DNA of 64,000 bases from Oscillospiraceae bacterium (GTDB taxonomy: Bacteria; Bacillota_A; Clostridia; Oscillospirales; CAG-272), in assembly GCA_015063445.1 (NCBI GenBank), contig SVUD01000001.1, positions 33,871-97,870 on the forward strand. The letters are read 5' to 3'. Each line of letters starts with the position of its first letter. Position 1 is the stretch's first letter. The notes under the pieces were generated by a model. It saw nothing but the letters and a program-made list of their open reading frames with translations, was not told where the DNA came from and did no database searches. Of this stretch, positions 62,312-64,000 are shown in pieces. The position numbers and the translations under genes are program-made.

Positions 62312-62391
62312 GAGCGGCTTCTGCCTTTAATCAAAATTTCCCCATCAAAAATTCATGTGTCGCACTGAAATTTCAATACACAAAGCCGCTC
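62312..62391. terminator. Long-range inverted repeat downstream of the acyltransferase
   Basis: GAGCGGCTT (62312-62320) pairs with AAGCCGCTC (62383-62391). The 62-base loop contains the small palindrome TGAAATTTCA. On the minus strand the stem is followed by TTTTGATTT, so it may end transcription from the gene at 62551. The large loop is unusual for a terminator. The 158 bases between it and that gene hold no other feature. Confidence 0.5.
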
Positions 62392-62550
62392 ATTAAAGAA
62401 ATAGCAAACCCCATTTTTCTAAAACCAAACACTTTTTAAAGGTTCCTTTTGAATACAAAGAAACGGATTTTGTTAACTTTTGTTTGCTTTTTGGAGGTGA
62501 ATTAAGTTTTTTTTGCTTATGAAAGCTACAATATAACATAATTAAGTGAA

Positions 62551-63081
62551 TTATCTTTTGGGGAACTTATCAATTATTTTAAGAACTTCATCTTTCTTGT
62601 TTTTCTTATAATTTTCCAAATCAAATTCCGGCATCTCACCCAGGAACTTTTCCTTGAATTCATCTATGGAACATATTCGCCTTGCGGGAACTCCGGCATA
62701 AACAGCGTTCGGTTCAAGACTTTTATTGACAAGGCTACACGCTCCGACGATCACATTCTCACCTATTGTAACACCGCGAAGTACGGTACAGTCATGTCCC
62801 ATATAAACATTATCACATACCGTTATTCTTCCATAGCCGAAAGTATGCTCAAGGCTCGGATCCAAACCCTTCAATACCCAATGAGCGCCTTCGTGTGTTA
62901 TAAACGTAGCGCCGGCTATCAAAACGTGATCTCCTATAGATATGAGATATGGTTCCGTGCCGAAGCCCATTTTTCCGGTAAAATGCGTGTTTTTACCTAT
63001 CTTCACTCCGTTTTTCCTACCATACTTTATCGGATTTGTGCGCAGTAAAAAGAAGTTATAAGCTTTTTTAAAAAGTCCCAT
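62551..63081 (-). CDS. Hexapeptide-repeat (left-handed beta-helix) acyltransferase
   Basis: 176 residues. It has the isoleucine-rich hexapeptide turns of the LbH fold (ISIGDHVLIAGATFIT, ITVCDNVYMGHDCTVLRGVTI) and the CatB-type late block NAVYAGVPARRI. A His near THEGAHWV is the likely catalytic base. Family members O-acetylate sugars of capsule or exopolysaccharide. The ATG at 63079-63081 with AGGATAG upstream is favoured over the one at 63102, which has no ribosome site. It is a single gene, and no capsule genes are next to it. Confidence 0.85.
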   Translation of the reverse strand: MGLFKKAYNFFLLRTNPIKYGRKNGVKIGKNTHFTGKMGFGTEPYLISIGDHVLIAGATFITHEGAHWVLKGLDPSLEHTFGYGRITVCDNVYMGHDCTVLRGVTIGENVIVGACSLVNKSLEPNAVYAGVPARRICSIDEFKEKFLGEMPEFDLENYKKNKKDEVLKIIDKFPKR

Positions 63082-63227
63082 TATTCTATCCTGTCCTTGC
63101 ATTAAATATGTTTCATGATTCTGTACAAATTACATTGTACTACCACAGTATACCATATTACAAATTCAAATGCAAGAAGTTTTACGCATTTAGTTTTTAT
63201 ACCCATTTTTCAACAAACGGTTTAGAC

Positions 63228-63256
63228 TTGTATTTTTCTCTATTATGTGATAAAAT
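63228..63256 (+). promoter_or_regulatory. Promoter of the rhodanese lipoprotein gene
   Basis: TTGTAT (63228-63233), a 17-bp spacer with an extended TGA, then TAAAAT (63251-63256). Confidence 0.7.
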
Positions 63257-63286
63257 ATAAAAAAACAAAACAACGGAGATATAAAT

Positions 63287-63679
63287 ATGAAACGCATCAA
63301 AAGACTAATTTTCTTATTACTTTCGTCATCGCTTCTGGCATCCTGCGCCGCAAACAAAACCACAACCGTCGAATACCGTCAAGTAACCGTGGACGAAGCA
63401 GTCGTGATGATGAAAGAGGAAAAAAATTATATAATCCTCGACGTACGCAGACCCGACGAATTTGCCGAAGGTCGTATACCGGGAGCAATAAACGTTCCCA
63501 ACGAAGATATCGGCACTGCCGATATCCCCAAGCTCCCCGACAAATCGCAGCTGATACTCGTATATTGCAGAAGCGGCAGACGAAGTAAGGAAGCCGCAGA
63601 AAAGTTAGTCAAGCTCGGATACACGAACATCGTTGAGTTTGGCGGTATCCTTGATTGGAAGGGCGAGATTGAAAAATAA
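63287..63679 (+). CDS. Rhodanese-domain lipoprotein
   Basis: 130 residues. The signal peptide ends in a clear lipobox (SSLLASC, Cys near residue 20). The single rhodanese domain has ILDVRRPDEFAEGRIPGAIN and the active-site loop VYCRSGRRSKEAAEKL, with the catalytic Cys in CRSGRRS. It is a single-domain sulfurtransferase displayed outside the membrane; the substrate is unknown. Ribosome site CGGAG lies upstream. The DUF5714 gene follows after 13 bases. Confidence 0.9.
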   Translation: MKRIKRLIFLLLSSSLLASCAANKTTTVEYRQVTVDEAVVMMKEEKNYIILDVRRPDEFAEGRIPGAINVPNEDIGTADIPKLPDKSQLILVYCRSGRRSKEAAEKLVKLGYTNIVEFGGILDWKGEIEK

Positions 63680-63692
63680 GGAAAAAAAGACT

Positions 63693-64000
63693 ATGAAAGA
63701 CGAATGCTTAATCTGCGGTGCGCCGCTCAAATATTTGGAGCGGGACGAATTGATGGAGTGCGCCATCTGCCACAAAAAAGAAAGCAGCAAGACCGCTTGT
63801 GAAAACGGTCATTACATATGCAACGAATGCCATACGCAAGGAATGGACGGTATCTTTAGCGTATGCCTTGCACAGAAATCAAAAGACCCTATTGATATCA
63901 TCAAAAAGCTGATGGCGCTTCCGTTTTGCCATATGCACGGCCCCGAGCATCACGTGCTGGTTGGATCTGCGCTTCTTACAGCCTACAAGAACGCAGGCGG
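63693..64000 (+). CDS. DUF5714-like protein, N-terminal part (runs off right edge)
   Basis: 102 codons are visible. The N-terminus is cysteine-rich (ECLICGAPL, ECAICHKKES, ICNECHTQG), forming probable zinc-ribbon pairs. The conserved block CHMHGPEHHVLVGSALLTAY follows, which is the hallmark of DUF5714 proteins. Some homologues are annotated as methyltransferases; the part that would show it is off the window. AAGGAAAAAAAG precedes the ATG at 63693. It is probably cotranscribed with the rhodanese gene, which suggests a link to sulfur metabolism (inference). Confidence 0.75.
   Translation, partial: MKDECLICGAPLKYLERDELMECAICHKKESSKTACENGHYICNECHTQGMDGIFSVCLAQKSKDPIDIIKKLMALPFCHMHGPEHHVLVGSALLTAYKNAG

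Noticed and set aside
62175..62330. T-box leader for alaS
   Set aside because: I looked for the conserved GGUGG-type antiterminator and terminator alternatives upstream of alaS and found none; the leader is short.
1..64000. rRNA, tRNA, transposase, integrase or phage genes
   Set aside because: I found no recognisable instance on either strand; short tRNA genes could still be missed by eye.

Overview
The window looks like a chromosome segment of an uncultured, anaerobic, spore-forming member of the Clostridia (Bacillota), most likely a gut or rumen species. The evidence is spoIIE and a tiny spoVM gene, a Re-type citrate synthase, AddA, strong AGGAGG-type ribosome sites, Firmicutes-type promoters, and very large exported cysteine-rich and carbohydrate-active proteins. 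I see no rRNA, tRNA, CRISPR array, insertion sequence or phage gene.

Layout. 1-2.1 kb: the start of a cardiolipin synthase gene running off the left edge, then a MATE exporter. 2.1-7.5 kb: an operon with a consensus promoter and a palindromic operator encoding Re-citrate synthase, a GntR/FCD regulator, aconitase and isocitrate dehydrogenase, i.e. the oxaloacetate-to-2-oxoglutarate branch used for glutamate synthesis. 7.5-15.5 kb: a PlsC-like acyltransferase, an Lrp/aminotransferase pair, an M19 dipeptidase, a leucine-rich-repeat lipoprotein, and a SorC-controlled 2-hydroxyacid dehydrogenase/class II aldolase operon with twin operators. 15.5-20.3 kb: an AT-rich island on the minus strand made of four C-terminal tips of polymorphic (RHS-type) toxins, each without its N-terminal body and each directly followed by a candidate immunity gene, plus a duplicated 92-bp boundary repeat and an array of tiny palindromes. 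20.5-33.2 kb: an M16C protease/hydrolase/XRE operon, GT8 plus acyltransferase genes, an EamA transporter and a GH43 lipoprotein. 33.2-42.6 kb: housekeeping and sporulation (spoVM, spoIIE, truB, addA, a DtxR/MntR-type regulator, a YwaF-like membrane protein). 42.7-59.4 kb: a surface-protein locus with a 43-residue peptide gene, a 2304-residue SGNH-hydrolase protein and a 2751-residue alpha/beta-hydrolase protein, both with beta-helix-like modules and 19-residue Cys/Asp repeats, next to a divergent AraC regulator. 59.5-64 kb: alaS, a hexapeptide acyltransferase, a rhodanese lipoprotein and the start of a DUF5714 gene.

The most unusual points are the toxin-tip/immunity array; two arrays of mini-hairpins (15.6-15.8 kb and 42.7-42.8 kb) that share 7-nt spacers and end in one longer hairpin; and the giant repeat proteins with their 43-residue companion peptide. 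Several genes (spoVM, the 43-residue peptide, the toxin tips, and the two edge genes) were found by direct translation. Many promoters here are TTGACA/TTGACT-17-TAAAAT, often with an extended TGn.
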